DNA from: Eubacteriales bacterium
GTDB taxonomy: Bacteria > Bacillota > Clostridia > Christensenellales > SZUA-584
Assembly: GCA_028711205.1 (NCBI GenBank)
Contig: JAQTSP010000048.1
Location: 1-13,109, forward strand
DNA length: 13,109 bases
Direction of reading: 5' to 3'
Position numbers and translations under genes: made by a program. A model generated the notes under the pieces. The model saw nothing but the letters and a program-made list of their open reading frames with translations. It searched no databases and had not been told where the DNA came from. The stretch's first letter is position 1. Each line of letters starts with the position of its first letter. Positions 1 through 6,395 of this stretch are shown piece by piece.

Positions 1-205
1 CTTTGTCTATCATCGCAAACCGCTCGGACGCGGCGCCTTCGGCCGTGTAATAAGCGCTGTTAAAAAGGGCGACTTTCTGCCCGAGGCGCATGCTTGAAAG
101 CGCGGTCGTGAGAGCGGCGATGCCGAACACCACAAGCACGATGAGCAGGAGTATGACGAGTATGGAGGAAGCCCCTTTTTTTGACGATAATATCTTTTTA
201 ATCAT
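1..205 (-). CDS. PilX-like minor pilin / pilus accessory protein (partial, C-terminus beyond window)
   Basis: This is the N-terminal 68 codons of a gene that runs off the left edge. It begins at an ATG whose bases overlap the end of the preceding prepilin gene (stop at 198-200). The N-terminus is MIKKILSSKKGASS followed by a hydrophobic segment at about residues 13-35, then SAYYTAEGAASERF. The combination of a short basic head, one membrane helix and an A-Y-Y-x-A-E-x-A motif resembles the start of PilX-type minor pilins, where the AFYAAE motif follows the helix. There is no canonical G-F-T-L-x-E prepilin signature, so processing by a prepilin peptidase is uncertain. Position as the last visible gene of the pilT-pilC operon supports an accessory pilus role. 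The PilX assignment is an inference from a short fragment. Confidence 0.7.
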   Translation of the reverse strand, partial: MIKKILSSKKGASSILVILLLIVLVVFGIAALTTALSSMRLGQKVALFNSAYYTAEGAASERFAMIDK

Positions 206-611
206 GCGCCTGCTCCTTATAATACGTTGCCGTGCTGACAGAGGCGAGCTCATCGTCACCGTCCGACGCGCTGACCTGAAGGTTATACAGCGTGCCGGGG
301 TATCCGCCGTCTCTTTCTTCAATATCGATGGCGATGTCATATCCGTCCCGGGTATAGGCGAACTCAGCCGATACGATATCATCGGAGCAGTCGATATCAA
401 GCGCGCCCAAACCGTCATATATTGTATCGGATGAAACGAGCGTTTCAACAGTCGACGTGACGCAGAGCTCCGCATGCTGTATGTTGCCTGCGCGGTCGCT
501 CGTATCGCCCGCGATCACAAAAAGGCGCAGCAAAACGGCGCATATGATACCAAGCGCGGCAATGGATATGATGACTTCTACCAGCGTGAATCCTTTGTTG
601 TTTTTTCTCAT
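198..611 (-). CDS. Prepilin-like protein with type III (N-methylation) leader
   Basis: A 137-residue pilin-like protein. I place the start at the ATG at 611, giving MRKNNKGFTLVEVIIS, a textbook type IV prepilin leader: basic head, G at -1, F at +1 and E at +5, then a hydrophobic helix to about residue 30. An upstream in-frame start at 671 would add 20 residues inside the preceding gene and bury the leader, so it is rejected. The ATG overlaps the upstream stop as ATGA (608-611), suggesting translational coupling. The rest has a soluble pilin-head character with no recognisable domain. The protein is expected to be cleaved by a prepilin peptidase (not in this window) and built into a pilus or pseudopilus. 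It is the only gene here with a full canonical leader, so it could be a minor or a major pilin. Confidence 0.87.
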   Translation of the reverse strand: MRKNNKGFTLVEVIISIAALGIICAVLLRLFVIAGDTSDRAGNIQHAELCVTSTVETLVSSDTIYDGLGALDIDCSDDIVSAEFAYTRDGYDIAIDIEERDGGYPGTLYNLQVSASDGDDELASVSTATYYKEQAHD

Positions 612-1084
612 GATCTCAGTCCCACCGTGCCTTCTGTGATAAGTTGATCCCCGCCGTTTTCGCAGATGCATTTGATATGGATGCGGTCGTTTTCAAGGTA
701 GATATCAAACCCGTCCATATCCGTGATCCGGTTCGCGGCGCCGACCGACGGCTGCGCGGCCTGCTTTGTCAGGCACTCGTACAGCGTGCCGTCAGAAAAG
801 AATATATACGTTGAAAATGCGGTGCCGGCCAGATCGATCTTGAGCGTATGGCCGAACGCTGTCTCGACGACGCCGATGCAGCCGGCCGCGTCGTTTTGTT
901 TTATTTTCATATTGATGTAAGAATAAGCGACGCGCGCGCTTTCGGAATCCTGTTTTTCCTCAAGTATGTTGTCATAGGCGTTGGTACCGGCGTCGATCAC
1001 AACAAACACCACGAACGCGAACAGTATCAGCACGAGCATGACGATGATGGATTCGATGGCGAGCACTTTGCTTCGTGAATACAT
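608..1084 (-). CDS. Membrane-anchored pilus-operon protein, possibly DUF4860-like
   Basis: A 158-residue protein with a short N-terminal head (MYSRSKVLAIES), one strong hydrophobic segment at about residues 11-31, and an extracytoplasmic domain rich in beta-forming stretches, with cysteines in the second half. It has no G-F-x-x-x-E prepilin signature, so it is probably a signal-anchored protein or a divergent pseudopilin. The layout reminds me of DUF4860 proteins found beside prepilin genes in Clostridia; this is from memory and not confirmed. It starts 2 bases after the preceding stop and overlaps the next start, so it is clearly part of the operon. A minor pseudopilin comparable in position to ComGF is an alternative. 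Confidence 0.75.
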   Translation of the reverse strand: MYSRSKVLAIESIIVMLVLILFAFVVFVVIDAGTNAYDNILEEKQDSESARVAYSYINMKIKQNDAAGCIGVVETAFGHTLKIDLAGTAFSTYIFFSDGTLYECLTKQAAQPSVGAANRITDMDGFDIYLENDRIHIKCICENGGDQLITEGTVGLRS

Positions 1085-1086
1085 GT

Positions 1087-1410
1087 TCAGTCACTTGCCC
1101 TTTCTATCGCGAAGACCTGCACATCCGGCAATATGTTTGTCGCGAACATTTCGTAATGGTAAATATATTTGTCCTCGTTGAGCTGAAGCCCGTAGTTTTG
1201 TTCGAGATAATTAAGATCGGGTGGATAGGCGCCCTCGAGCGCGTAGCACTGCGCCACGTAGCCAAGCACGGTCTCCCTGATATCATCGACCCTGTTTTTG
1301 CTGTAGCTGTCGCTGTAATCCGCGACGCCAAAAAATATCACAGCGCCCGCCGACGCAATGATGAGTATGGCGACAATGATAGAAACGAGGGAGAGGTTTA
1401 ACTTCTTCAT
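1087..1410 (-). CDS. Pilin-like small membrane protein without canonical prepilin leader
   Basis: A 107-residue protein starting MKKLNLSLVSIIV with one hydrophobic segment at about residues 5-28, then a small soluble head. The head contains CYALEGAYPPDLNYLEQNYG. This is reminiscent of the conserved region of GspG/pilin heads (a helix followed by Y-P-P-x-L-x-x-L), which is why I call it pilin-like. The G/F cleavage site and the glutamate at +5 are absent, so it may be a membrane-anchored relative rather than a processed subunit. It starts 4 bases after the GspF stop with no convincing SD, suggesting coupled translation. It occupies the position held by the major pseudopilin in com/T2SS-type operons, but that role is inference. 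Confidence 0.75.
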   Translation of the reverse strand: MKKLNLSLVSIIVAILIIASAGAVIFFGVADYSDSYSKNRVDDIRETVLGYVAQCYALEGAYPPDLNYLEQNYGLQLNEDKYIYHYEMFATNILPDVQVFAIERASD

Positions 1411-1414
1411 ATGA

Positions 1415-2464
1415 CTAACCCACGGCGTTCATGATTTTCGCGACAGGCAGTATCACGGATATCAGCACGATGCCGATGATGAGCGAAAGCACGATGATCA
1501 GCGCGGGTTCAAGCACGGTCGTCAGCCTTGTCAGCCGCTCGTTCAACTGTTCTTCCATCACATCCGCGGCCTTCTCAAGCATGTCGTCGGTATGGCCTGT
1601 GCTTTCCGCGACGGCCAGTATGCGCAGCAAAAGCCCCGGAAAAAGCTCGAGTGACACGAGCGCGTCTTTGAGTTTCTGGCCCGCCTCGATCTTGTCGGCG
1701 GCTGACAGCACAAGCGCTTTGATTTTTGAGTTCATCATCGTTGTGCCCGCCATACGGACGCTTTCGGCCAGGCCGATGCCGCTTCTGAGCAGCATCGCGA
1801 GGCTGCGCGCAAAGCGTATGCTGGCCGTGTTTTTAATGATGTTGCGTCTGATCGGCGTTTTCAGCCGAAGCGCATCCAACATCTCTTTGCCGCGCTCTGT
1901 CTGGCGAAGCAGCACGACGATGAGGACGATCAGCGCGATAACGGCGATGATGATATAGAAATACGTGCGTATAAAACTGCCGATGGACATGAAGACAAGC
2001 GTGATGCCCGGCATCTCGCCGCCGAGTGAACTCAAAACTTCGTCAAACATCGGCAGCACCTCGGCAAAAAGCAGCACGATGACGCCCAGCATCAGCACAG
2101 TCAGTATGATGGGGTATGTGACGGCGGAAACGACCTTGCCCGAGATCTCAGCGTCTTTATCGTAAGAATCGGCGACACGGGTCAGCACTTTTGGAAGGTT
2201 GCCGCTTTGTTCGCCCATCGCGACCATCTCGATATAAAACTTGGGCAGCACACCTATATCCTGCGCGAAAGACTCGCTTAACGACTGGCCTTCATTCAGC
2301 CTTGCCTCCGTCCGTATCAAAAGCTGTTTCAAAACTTTTGATTTTGTCTGTTCGCCGATCAGAGAAAGCCCTTCCTGAATGGACAGTTCGGAATCGACGA
2401 CCAGTGCCAGCTGCCTTGAAAAAGAGGACAGTTCACTGCTTGAGAGTTCTTTTGCCTTTTTCAT
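1415..2464 (-). CDS. pilC: Type II secretion / type IV pilus inner-membrane platform protein (GspF/PilC family)
   Basis: A 349-residue polytopic protein with two repeated T2SSF domains (about residues 13-136 and 216-338). Membrane segments lie at about 118-137, 165-185 and 320-340. The paired motifs MVAMGEQSGNLPKVL (from residue 80) and ILAVAESTGHTDDML (from 282) are the family's G-E-x-(S/T)-G repeats. PilC/GspF proteins form the inner-membrane platform that couples the cytoplasmic ATPase to pilin insertion or removal. It is somewhat shorter than the typical 400 residues, mainly at the N-terminus. A good SD (AAAGGAG) precedes the ATG, 12 bases after the pilT stop. Family membership is secure; the system it serves (pilus versus pseudopilus) is inferred from neighbours. 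Confidence 0.93.
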   Translation of the reverse strand: MKKAKELSSSELSSFSRQLALVVDSELSIQEGLSLIGEQTKSKVLKQLLIRTEARLNEGQSLSESFAQDIGVLPKFYIEMVAMGEQSGNLPKVLTRVADSYDKDAEISGKVVSAVTYPIILTVLMLGVIVLLFAEVLPMFDEVLSSLGGEMPGITLVFMSIGSFIRTYFYIIIAVIALIVLIVVLLRQTERGKEMLDALRLKTPIRRNIIKNTASIRFARSLAMLLRSGIGLAESVRMAGTTMMNSKIKALVLSAADKIEAGQKLKDALVSLELFPGLLLRILAVAESTGHTDDMLEKAADVMEEQLNERLTRLTTVLEPALIIVLSLIIGIVLISVILPVAKIMNAVG

Positions 2465-2476
2465 GCCTTTTCTCCT

Positions 2477-3619
2477 TTACCGTTTCGCAAGGTTCAAATA
2501 CTGCTCAAAAAGCCGTATGTTCTGCGCTTTGATCTTTGCGGTCTCTTCTTCGATGATGTCTTTTTTAGTAAGATCCGCAAGGTTTCGCTCGAGTGAGCAC
2601 ATGCCCTGGTCTTTGCCTGTCTGTATGATGTTGTTGATCTGATAATGCTTTTCTTCGCGTATCAGATTGCGCACCGCCGGCGTCGAGACCATCACCTCGC
2701 ACGCAGGGACAAGCCCGTCGCCCGATTTTTTTGGCAGAAGCTGCTGGGATACGATGCCCTCAAGCACGGTGGCCAGCTGGCTCCTGATCTGGTTCTGATG
2801 GTCGGACGGGAAAGAGTCGAGTATGCGGTCGATCGTTTTGACGGCGCCGATGGTGTGCAGCGTCGAGAACACGAGGTGCCCCGTTTCCGCGGCCGAAAGC
2901 GCGATCGCCATCGTCTCTTTGTCGCGCATCTCACCGACCATGATCACGTCCGGGTCTTCACGAAGCGCCGACCGGAGCGCGCTTGAGAAGGACGTCGCGT
3001 CTTCGCCGATCTCTCTTTGCGTGACCAGGCTTTTGTCATGGCTGTGCAGGTATTCCACAGGGTCTTCGATCGTCAGTATGTGATAGCTGTACTCTTTGTT
3101 GATGATGTCGATCAGGCTGGCGAGCGTCGTCGATTTGCCGCAGCCGGTCGCGCCCGTCAGCAGTACAAGCCCTCTTGATTTTTTGGTGAACTGCAGTATG
3201 GTATCCGGCAGGCCCAGTGTCGAAAAACCCGGTATGTCGAGCGGCAGCATACGTACCGCCATCGCGTATGTGCCCCGCTGTTTATATATGTTGCACCGAA
3301 AACGCCCAAGGCCGCTTTTTGAGTATGAGAAATCAACGACCTTGTCACGCTCAAGCGTATCTTTTTTAGCTTGGTCAAGGCAGTCAAGCACGATTATTTT
3401 TACATCGTCTACCGAAAGGACGCGCGTTTCGGGTATTTTCACAAGCCTGGAATTAACGCGCATCAGCGGTGCCGATCCCACACATATGTGAAGGTCGGTC
3501 GCACCGTGTTTTTTTGTTTCCTCCAAAAGGCCGTTTAAAGTGTATGACCTTATACAAAGCTCGGCCGTATCGTGCTTTGCTTTTTTTTCAAGAAAATCAT
3601 CGATTGTTTTTATCTGCAT
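2477..3619 (-). CDS. pilT: PilT-type pilus retraction ATPase
   Basis: A 380-residue secretion ATPase. After an extra N-terminal stretch of about 30 residues comes the PilT N-domain (GATDLHICVGS at 39-49), Walker A GATGCGKSTT (156-165), the Asp box TIEDPVEY (183-190), Walker B with DVIMVGEMRD (224-233) and the His box ETGHLVFSTLHT (245-256). AVRNLIREEKHYQI near 315-328 is the PilT C-domain signature. The GEMRD motif and the compact length point to PilT rather than PilB or ComGA. Walker A has Cys160 where Ser is usual. It is the first gene of the operon, preceded by a promoter-like sequence, and is followed by GspF/PilC. PilT normally drives pilus retraction. With no PilB in view, it may work with an ATPase encoded elsewhere or be the only motor. 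Confidence 0.94.
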   Translation of the reverse strand: MQIKTIDDFLEKKAKHDTAELCIRSYTLNGLLEETKKHGATDLHICVGSAPLMRVNSRLVKIPETRVLSVDDVKIIVLDCLDQAKKDTLERDKVVDFSYSKSGLGRFRCNIYKQRGTYAMAVRMLPLDIPGFSTLGLPDTILQFTKKSRGLVLLTGATGCGKSTTLASLIDIINKEYSYHILTIEDPVEYLHSHDKSLVTQREIGEDATSFSSALRSALREDPDVIMVGEMRDKETMAIALSAAETGHLVFSTLHTIGAVKTIDRILDSFPSDHQNQIRSQLATVLEGIVSQQLLPKKSGDGLVPACEVMVSTPAVRNLIREEKHYQINNIIQTGKDQGMCSLERNLADLTKKDIIEEETAKIKAQNIRLFEQYLNLAKR

Positions 3620-3646
3620 CTGACATCAATCCTTTATATACTCTTT

Positions 3647-3675
3647 AATATATATAACCCGTCTGAACAAAACAA
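3647..3675 (-). promoter_or_regulatory. Candidate sigma-A promoter of the pilT operon
   Basis: On the minus strand there is TTGTTT (3670-3675), a 17-base spacer and TATATT (3647-3652), in an AT-rich gap between the methyltransferase stop and the pilT start. A weak SD (AAAGGA, about 10 bases before ATG) follows. Spacing is ideal but the -35 is only a partial match, and the run of alternating T/A allows other -10 registers. Confidence 0.5.
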
Positions 3676-3695
3676 AACGCAAAAATACGCTGTAT

Positions 3696-4160
3696 TTATG
3701 TCGCGCTGTATTTTTTTTCAACGCTCAAAAGATAGTGTTTAACAGGAATGCCGCCGCGGTACGCGCATTTGCGATTTGATTTGTGAACGACGCGGTGGCA
3801 GGGGATGATGAGCGGCAGGGGGTTGGCGCGCATCGCGTTGCCCACAGCCCGCATCGCGCGCGGATATCCAGCGGCAATGGCCACATCTGAATACGTGGCT
3901 GTCCTGCCGTACGGTATGCGAAGCGTCGCGGCATAGACATCCTTTGAAAAACGCGTGCCGGGGATAATAACAGGCAGAGAAAAAGATTTTCTCCTGCCTT
4001 CAAAATACGCTGTGACCTGCTCTGCAAAAGGCAGCGTGTCGTCAGCGGCATGCGCAGCGCTAAAGGGTTCGCCCGGGAAGAGGACTCTTGTGATCACGCC
4101 GTCCTCGTATATGGCTGTAAACACGCCCACAGCTGTTTTTGCGCGGCACGCGATACGCAT
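3696..4160 (-). CDS. ogt: Methylated-DNA--protein-cysteine S-methyltransferase (O6-alkylguanine repair)
   Basis: A 154-residue suicide DNA-repair enzyme that transfers the alkyl group from O6-alkylguanine to its own cysteine. The DNA-binding domain includes IPYGRTATYSDVA (82-94) and RAVGNAMRANPLPLIIPCHRVV, with the acceptor Cys121 in the invariant PCHRV motif. The usual C-terminal Y-x-G-G...K-x-x-L-L-x-x-E pattern is present in modified form (YRGGIPVKHYLLSVE). The N-terminal domain is short, as in many Firmicute Ogt proteins. The start is the ATG at 4160, which overlaps the stop of the ZIP gene as TAATG, so it is probably translated by coupling. There is no functional link to the transporter that I can argue beyond co-transcription. 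No strong terminator is visible before the pilT promoter. Confidence 0.95.
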   Translation of the reverse strand: MRIACRAKTAVGVFTAIYEDGVITRVLFPGEPFSAAHAADDTLPFAEQVTAYFEGRRKSFSLPVIIPGTRFSKDVYAATLRIPYGRTATYSDVAIAAGYPRAMRAVGNAMRANPLPLIIPCHRVVHKSNRKCAYRGGIPVKHYLLSVEKKYSAT

Positions 4161-5068
4161 TATATAAACAGTATCAGGCTGACGGCCATTACGGCCATGC
4201 CCGCCACCATGCCGTAGATCGACAAATGGGGTTCGCCGTATTCCCGCGCCGTCGGCAGTATCTCATCGAGCGATATGAACACCATGATGCCGGCCACGCA
4301 AGCAAACACGATGCCGAAGATGATGTCGTTCATGAACTGCATCAGCACCAGATACGCGACAAGCGCGCCGAGCGGTTCTGAAAGGCCGGACAGCATCGAC
4401 CATTTGAGCGCCTTTTTCCGGTCTCCCGTCGCAAAATAGACGGGAACGGATACCGCGATGCCCTCGGGTATGTTATGTATCGCGATGGCCACGGCGATCG
4501 TGATGCCAAGCGACGGATCTTTAAGTGCCGCGAAAAACGTGGCGATGCCTTCGGGGAAATTGTGTATCGCGATGGCGAGAGCGGTGAACACGCCAAGCCG
4601 CATCAGCTTTCGGTGATGGGGATGGGCAATATCGCACTGCGCTTTGTTCATATGCCATCCGCCGCGGTTACAGCTTTTTTTGACGGCTCTTTTCCGTTTC
4701 TGCCCGCAGTCGCTGTCATCTTCATCCGACATCGATTCGACCATGCGCATCTCGTGCGGGTTATCTGCGGCAGGCACCAGTTTATCGATCAGCGCAATGA
4801 TCAGCATACCCCCAAAGAAACCCGCGACCGTGACCCATGTGCCGCCCGGGGTTCCGAGCGCCGCGGTTAACAGCGTGTTCGCTTCACCAAAGATCTCGAT
4901 CATCGATACGTAGATCATGACGCCTGCGGAAAAGCCGAGCACAACGGATAAGAACCGCGTGTTCGTTCTTTTGCACGTCCACGCGATCAGGCTTCCGATA
5001 CCTGTTGAGAGGCCCGCGAAGAGCGTAAGGCCAAAAGCAACCAATATTGTATGTGAATCAAAAGTCAA
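4160..5068 (-). CDS. zupT: ZIP-family divalent metal transporter (ZupT-like)
   Basis: A 302-residue membrane protein of the ZIP family, which imports zinc and related divalent metals. The metal-site motifs HNFPEG (169-174) and HNIPEG (198-203) in adjacent helices are intact, and the C-terminus (SLDEILPTAREYGEPHLSIYG) is characteristic of the ZupT branch. About eight membrane helices are expected. The cytosolic loop at about 103-157 is acidic, then basic, with three cysteines and a His cluster (HPHHR), a plausible metal-sensing loop. The start is TTG at 5068, with AGGAG about 8 bases upstream. The only nearby upstream ATG (in TTGATATGACAGGAG) hits a stop in its frame at TTGA. It has its own promoter and is followed by the coupled ogt gene. 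Confidence 0.93.
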   Translation of the reverse strand: MTFDSHTILVAFGLTLFAGLSTGIGSLIAWTCKRTNTRFLSVVLGFSAGVMIYVSMIEIFGEANTLLTAALGTPGGTWVTVAGFFGGMLIIALIDKLVPAADNPHEMRMVESMSDEDDSDCGQKRKRAVKKSCNRGGWHMNKAQCDIAHPHHRKLMRLGVFTALAIAIHNFPEGIATFFAALKDPSLGITIAVAIAIHNIPEGIAVSVPVYFATGDRKKALKWSMLSGLSEPLGALVAYLVLMQFMNDIIFGIVFACVAGIMVFISLDEILPTAREYGEPHLSIYGMVAGMAVMAVSLILFI

Positions 5069-5097
5069 TTTTTTTCTCCTGTCATATCAACACCTCT

Positions 5098-5114
5098 GCG
5101 ACGCATTGCATCGC
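5098..5114. repeat. 17-base near-perfect palindrome in the zupT leader
   Basis: The arms GCGACGCA and TGCATCGC around a central T are complementary at 7 of 8 positions, and the exception is a G.U pair in the minus-strand RNA. It lies between the promoter and the SD of the ZIP gene. It could be an operator half or a small leader hairpin; function unknown. Confidence 0.45.
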
Positions 5115-5143
5115 CGGGGATTCCCGTAAAATAAATCATACAC

Positions 5144-5172
5144 ATTTTATCACCGCGCCGCATATATGGCAA
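5144..5172 (-). promoter_or_regulatory. Sigma-A promoter of the zupT-ogt unit
   Basis: On the minus strand there is TTGCCA (5167-5172), a 17-base spacer ending TGA, then TAAAAT (5144-5149). It is a near-consensus promoter with an extended -10 (TGATAAAAT). It starts 2 bases past the poly-T of the rplL terminator. An inverted repeat TAAAAT/ATTTTA (5127-5132 and 5144-5149) covers the -10 and the likely transcription start, a plausible site for a metal-responsive repressor. Confidence 0.75.
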
Positions 5173-5173
5173 T

Positions 5174-5200
5174 AAAAAAGCCGCTCGTTGCAGAGCGGCT
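5174..5200 (-). terminator. Rho-independent terminator after rplL
   Basis: On the minus strand, AGCCGCTC, a 6-base loop (TGCAAC) and GAGCGGCT form a perfect 8-bp stem followed by TTTTT. It begins 8 bases after the rplL stop and ends the ribosomal-protein transcription unit. Confidence 0.93.
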
Positions 5201-5208
5201 AATCATAA

Positions 5209-5583
5209 CTATTTGAGTTCGGCTGTCGCGCCCGCTTCTTTCAGCTTCGCGACCATGCCTTCGGCTTCTTCCTTTGGTACGGCTTCTTTGACGGTGCTGG
5301 GCGCGCCGTCAACCACGTCTTTGGCTTCTTTCAAGCCAAGGCCAGTCAGCTCGCGGACGACCTTGATGACCTTGATCTTCTCTGCGCCGACTTCTTTTAA
5401 CATAACGTCAAACTCTGTTTTTTCCTCTTCGACGGCAGCCGGTCCGGCTGCCGGGCCAGCGGCGGCAACAGCGACAGGCGCCGCGGCGCTGACGCCAAAT
5501 TTCTCTTCGATTTGTTTGATGAGCTCAGAGAGCTCTAAAACGCTCATTTTTTCGATTGTTTCCAAAATATCTTTGTGATCCAT
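5209..5583 (-). CDS. rplL: 50S ribosomal protein L7/L12
   Basis: A 124-residue ribosomal stalk protein that recruits translation GTPases. It has the N-terminal dimerisation helix (ETIEKMSVLELSELIKQIEEKFG), an Ala/Pro-rich flexible hinge (about residues 33-51) and the conserved C-terminal domain with KIKVIKVVRELTGLGLKEAKDVVD. Two ATGs are possible. The one at 5583 sits 9 bases after GGAGG and gives the usual MDHKD-type start. The one at 5589 is only 3 bases from the SD, so it is less likely (it would add Met-Ile). The gene follows rplJ after about 51 bases and ends at a terminator. rpoB does not follow, which is unusual. Confidence 0.97.
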   Translation of the reverse strand: MDHKDILETIEKMSVLELSELIKQIEEKFGVSAAAPVAVAAAGPAAGPAAVEEEKTEFDVMLKEVGAEKIKVIKVVRELTGLGLKEAKDVVDGAPSTVKEAVPKEEAEGMVAKLKEAGATAELK

Positions 5584-5618
5584 TATCATATTCCTCCAAT
5601 TATTTTAAATTTTAATTT

Positions 5619-5630
5619 GTTTGCGCAAAC
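5619..5630. repeat. 12-base perfect palindrome between rplJ and rplL
   Basis: GTTTGCGCAAAC lies in the AT-rich gap just after the rplJ stop. It might form a small hairpin or mark a processing site that lets rplL be expressed in excess of rplJ; that role is speculative. Confidence 0.4.
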
Positions 5631-5634
5631 TGTA

Positions 5635-6168
5635 TTACGCTTCTTTTTGCTCTTTGACCGCAGCAAGCGCGTATCCAAGCTTTGAGATGATGCCGGACAG
5701 CGATCTTGCAAAACCGGTGATCGGCGCGTTCAGCGTACCGGCAAGCTGTGCTAAAAGCTGTTCTCTTGAAGGCAGCTCCGCAAGGCTTTTGACGCTCTCG
5801 ATGCCGATGACATTTCCGTTTAAGATGCCTGCTTTGATCTCAGTTTTCGCGATCTTCATCTTCTTGATGAACCCGACAAGCACTTTCGCCGGCGCGACAG
5901 GGTCTTCGTAACCAAACGCCACAGCCGTGGGGCCGACAAGATATTCGTCAAGCGCGTCCATTTCAAGCATGTCCGCCGCGCGCTTCAGCATCGCGTTTTT
6001 GATGACGTGATATTCGACGCCCGCTTCGCGGAACTGGTTTCTCAAGTCCGTGACTTCGGCGACAGAAAGGCCTCTGTAGTCATAAAAAATAATGCCTTTG
6101 GCTTTTTCCATCTTTCCTTTGATGTCCAAAACGATCTGTTTCTTTAATTCAATAGCTTTTTCTCCCAA
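5635..6168 (-). CDS. rplJ: 50S ribosomal protein L10
   Basis: A 177-residue stalk-base protein that carries the L7/L12 dimers. Recognisable segments are GIIFYDYRGLSVAEVTDLR, VEYHVIKNAMLKRA and the C-terminal helical L12-binding tail. I choose the TTG at 6168 because a near-perfect SD (AAAGGAGGTG) sits about 8 bases upstream, and because MGEKAIELKKQIVLDI matches the usual L10 N-terminus. A longer reading from the ATG at 6213 would add 15 residues, would put the SD inside the coding sequence, and its start would abut the T-tract of the leader terminator. Expression should be autoregulated through the L10 leader upstream, with L10-L12 as the ligand. Confidence 0.96.
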   Translation of the reverse strand: MGEKAIELKKQIVLDIKGKMEKAKGIIFYDYRGLSVAEVTDLRNQFREAGVEYHVIKNAMLKRAADMLEMDALDEYLVGPTAVAFGYEDPVAPAKVLVGFIKKMKIAKTEIKAGILNGNVIGIESVKSLAELPSREQLLAQLAGTLNAPITGFARSLSGIISKLGYALAAVKEQKEA

Positions 6169-6213
6169 TCGTTCCACCTCCTTTTTGCCCCAAACAGCGT
6201 TCGGGGTACTCAT

Positions 6214-6258
6214 AAATCAAAAACCCTTTTTGCGCAGGAAAGCTACACAAAAAGGGTT
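6214..6258 (-). terminator. Attenuator terminator of the L10 leader
   Basis: On the minus strand AACCCTTTTTG (6248-6258) pairs perfectly over 11 bp with CAAAAAGGGTT (6222-6232), with a 15-base loop, followed by the T-rich run TTTTTGATTT. It lies about 45 bases before the rplJ start, the expected position for attenuation. Confidence 0.88.
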
Positions 6259-6389
6259 AAACTTCGTATAAACTCTCCTCGACAGGATATTAAGCTTTTT
6301 GCCCCGGCATTACCGGGATCCCCGGTGACGCGCAGCGTCGTTGGGGTGTAAGCACCTGTGTCTTTGGCAGTTTCAGGATTATTCGATTA
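6214..6389 (-). promoter_or_regulatory. L10 ribosomal protein leader (rplJL autoregulatory RNA)
   Basis: The 5' untranslated region between the rplJ promoter and gene carries the conserved L10-leader blocks. CTGCCAAAGACACAGGTGC (about 6351-6370) and the 3' block ATCCTGTCGAGG (about 6276-6289) enclose a variable GC-rich hairpin. It ends in a terminator hairpin. In Firmicutes this RNA binds the L10(L12)4 complex and controls transcription attenuation of rplJ-rplL. The segment GCAAAAAG (6295-6302) can pair with CTTTTTGT (6247-6254) of the terminator's 5' arm and is a candidate antiterminator. Confidence 0.88.
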
Positions 6390-6395
6390 CGGGTT

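Noticed and set aside
612..671. Upstream ATG at 671 for the prepilin
   Set aside because: It would bury the prepilin leader 20 residues inside the protein and overlap the preceding gene heavily.
1..3619. comG competence operon
   Set aside because: The ATPase has PilT signatures (GEMRD, AVRNLIREEK) rather than ComGA ones, and no other com genes are present. Gene order alone is not enough.
3683..3697. Inverted repeat AAATAC/GTATTT at the end of ogt as a terminator
   Set aside because: A 6-bp AT-rich stem with a 3-base loop is too weak to call, and it overlaps the ogt stop.
6169..6213. ATG at 6213 as rplJ start
   Set aside because: It abuts the T-tract of the leader terminator, lacks a good SD, and would place the perfect SD AAAGGAGGTG inside the coding region.
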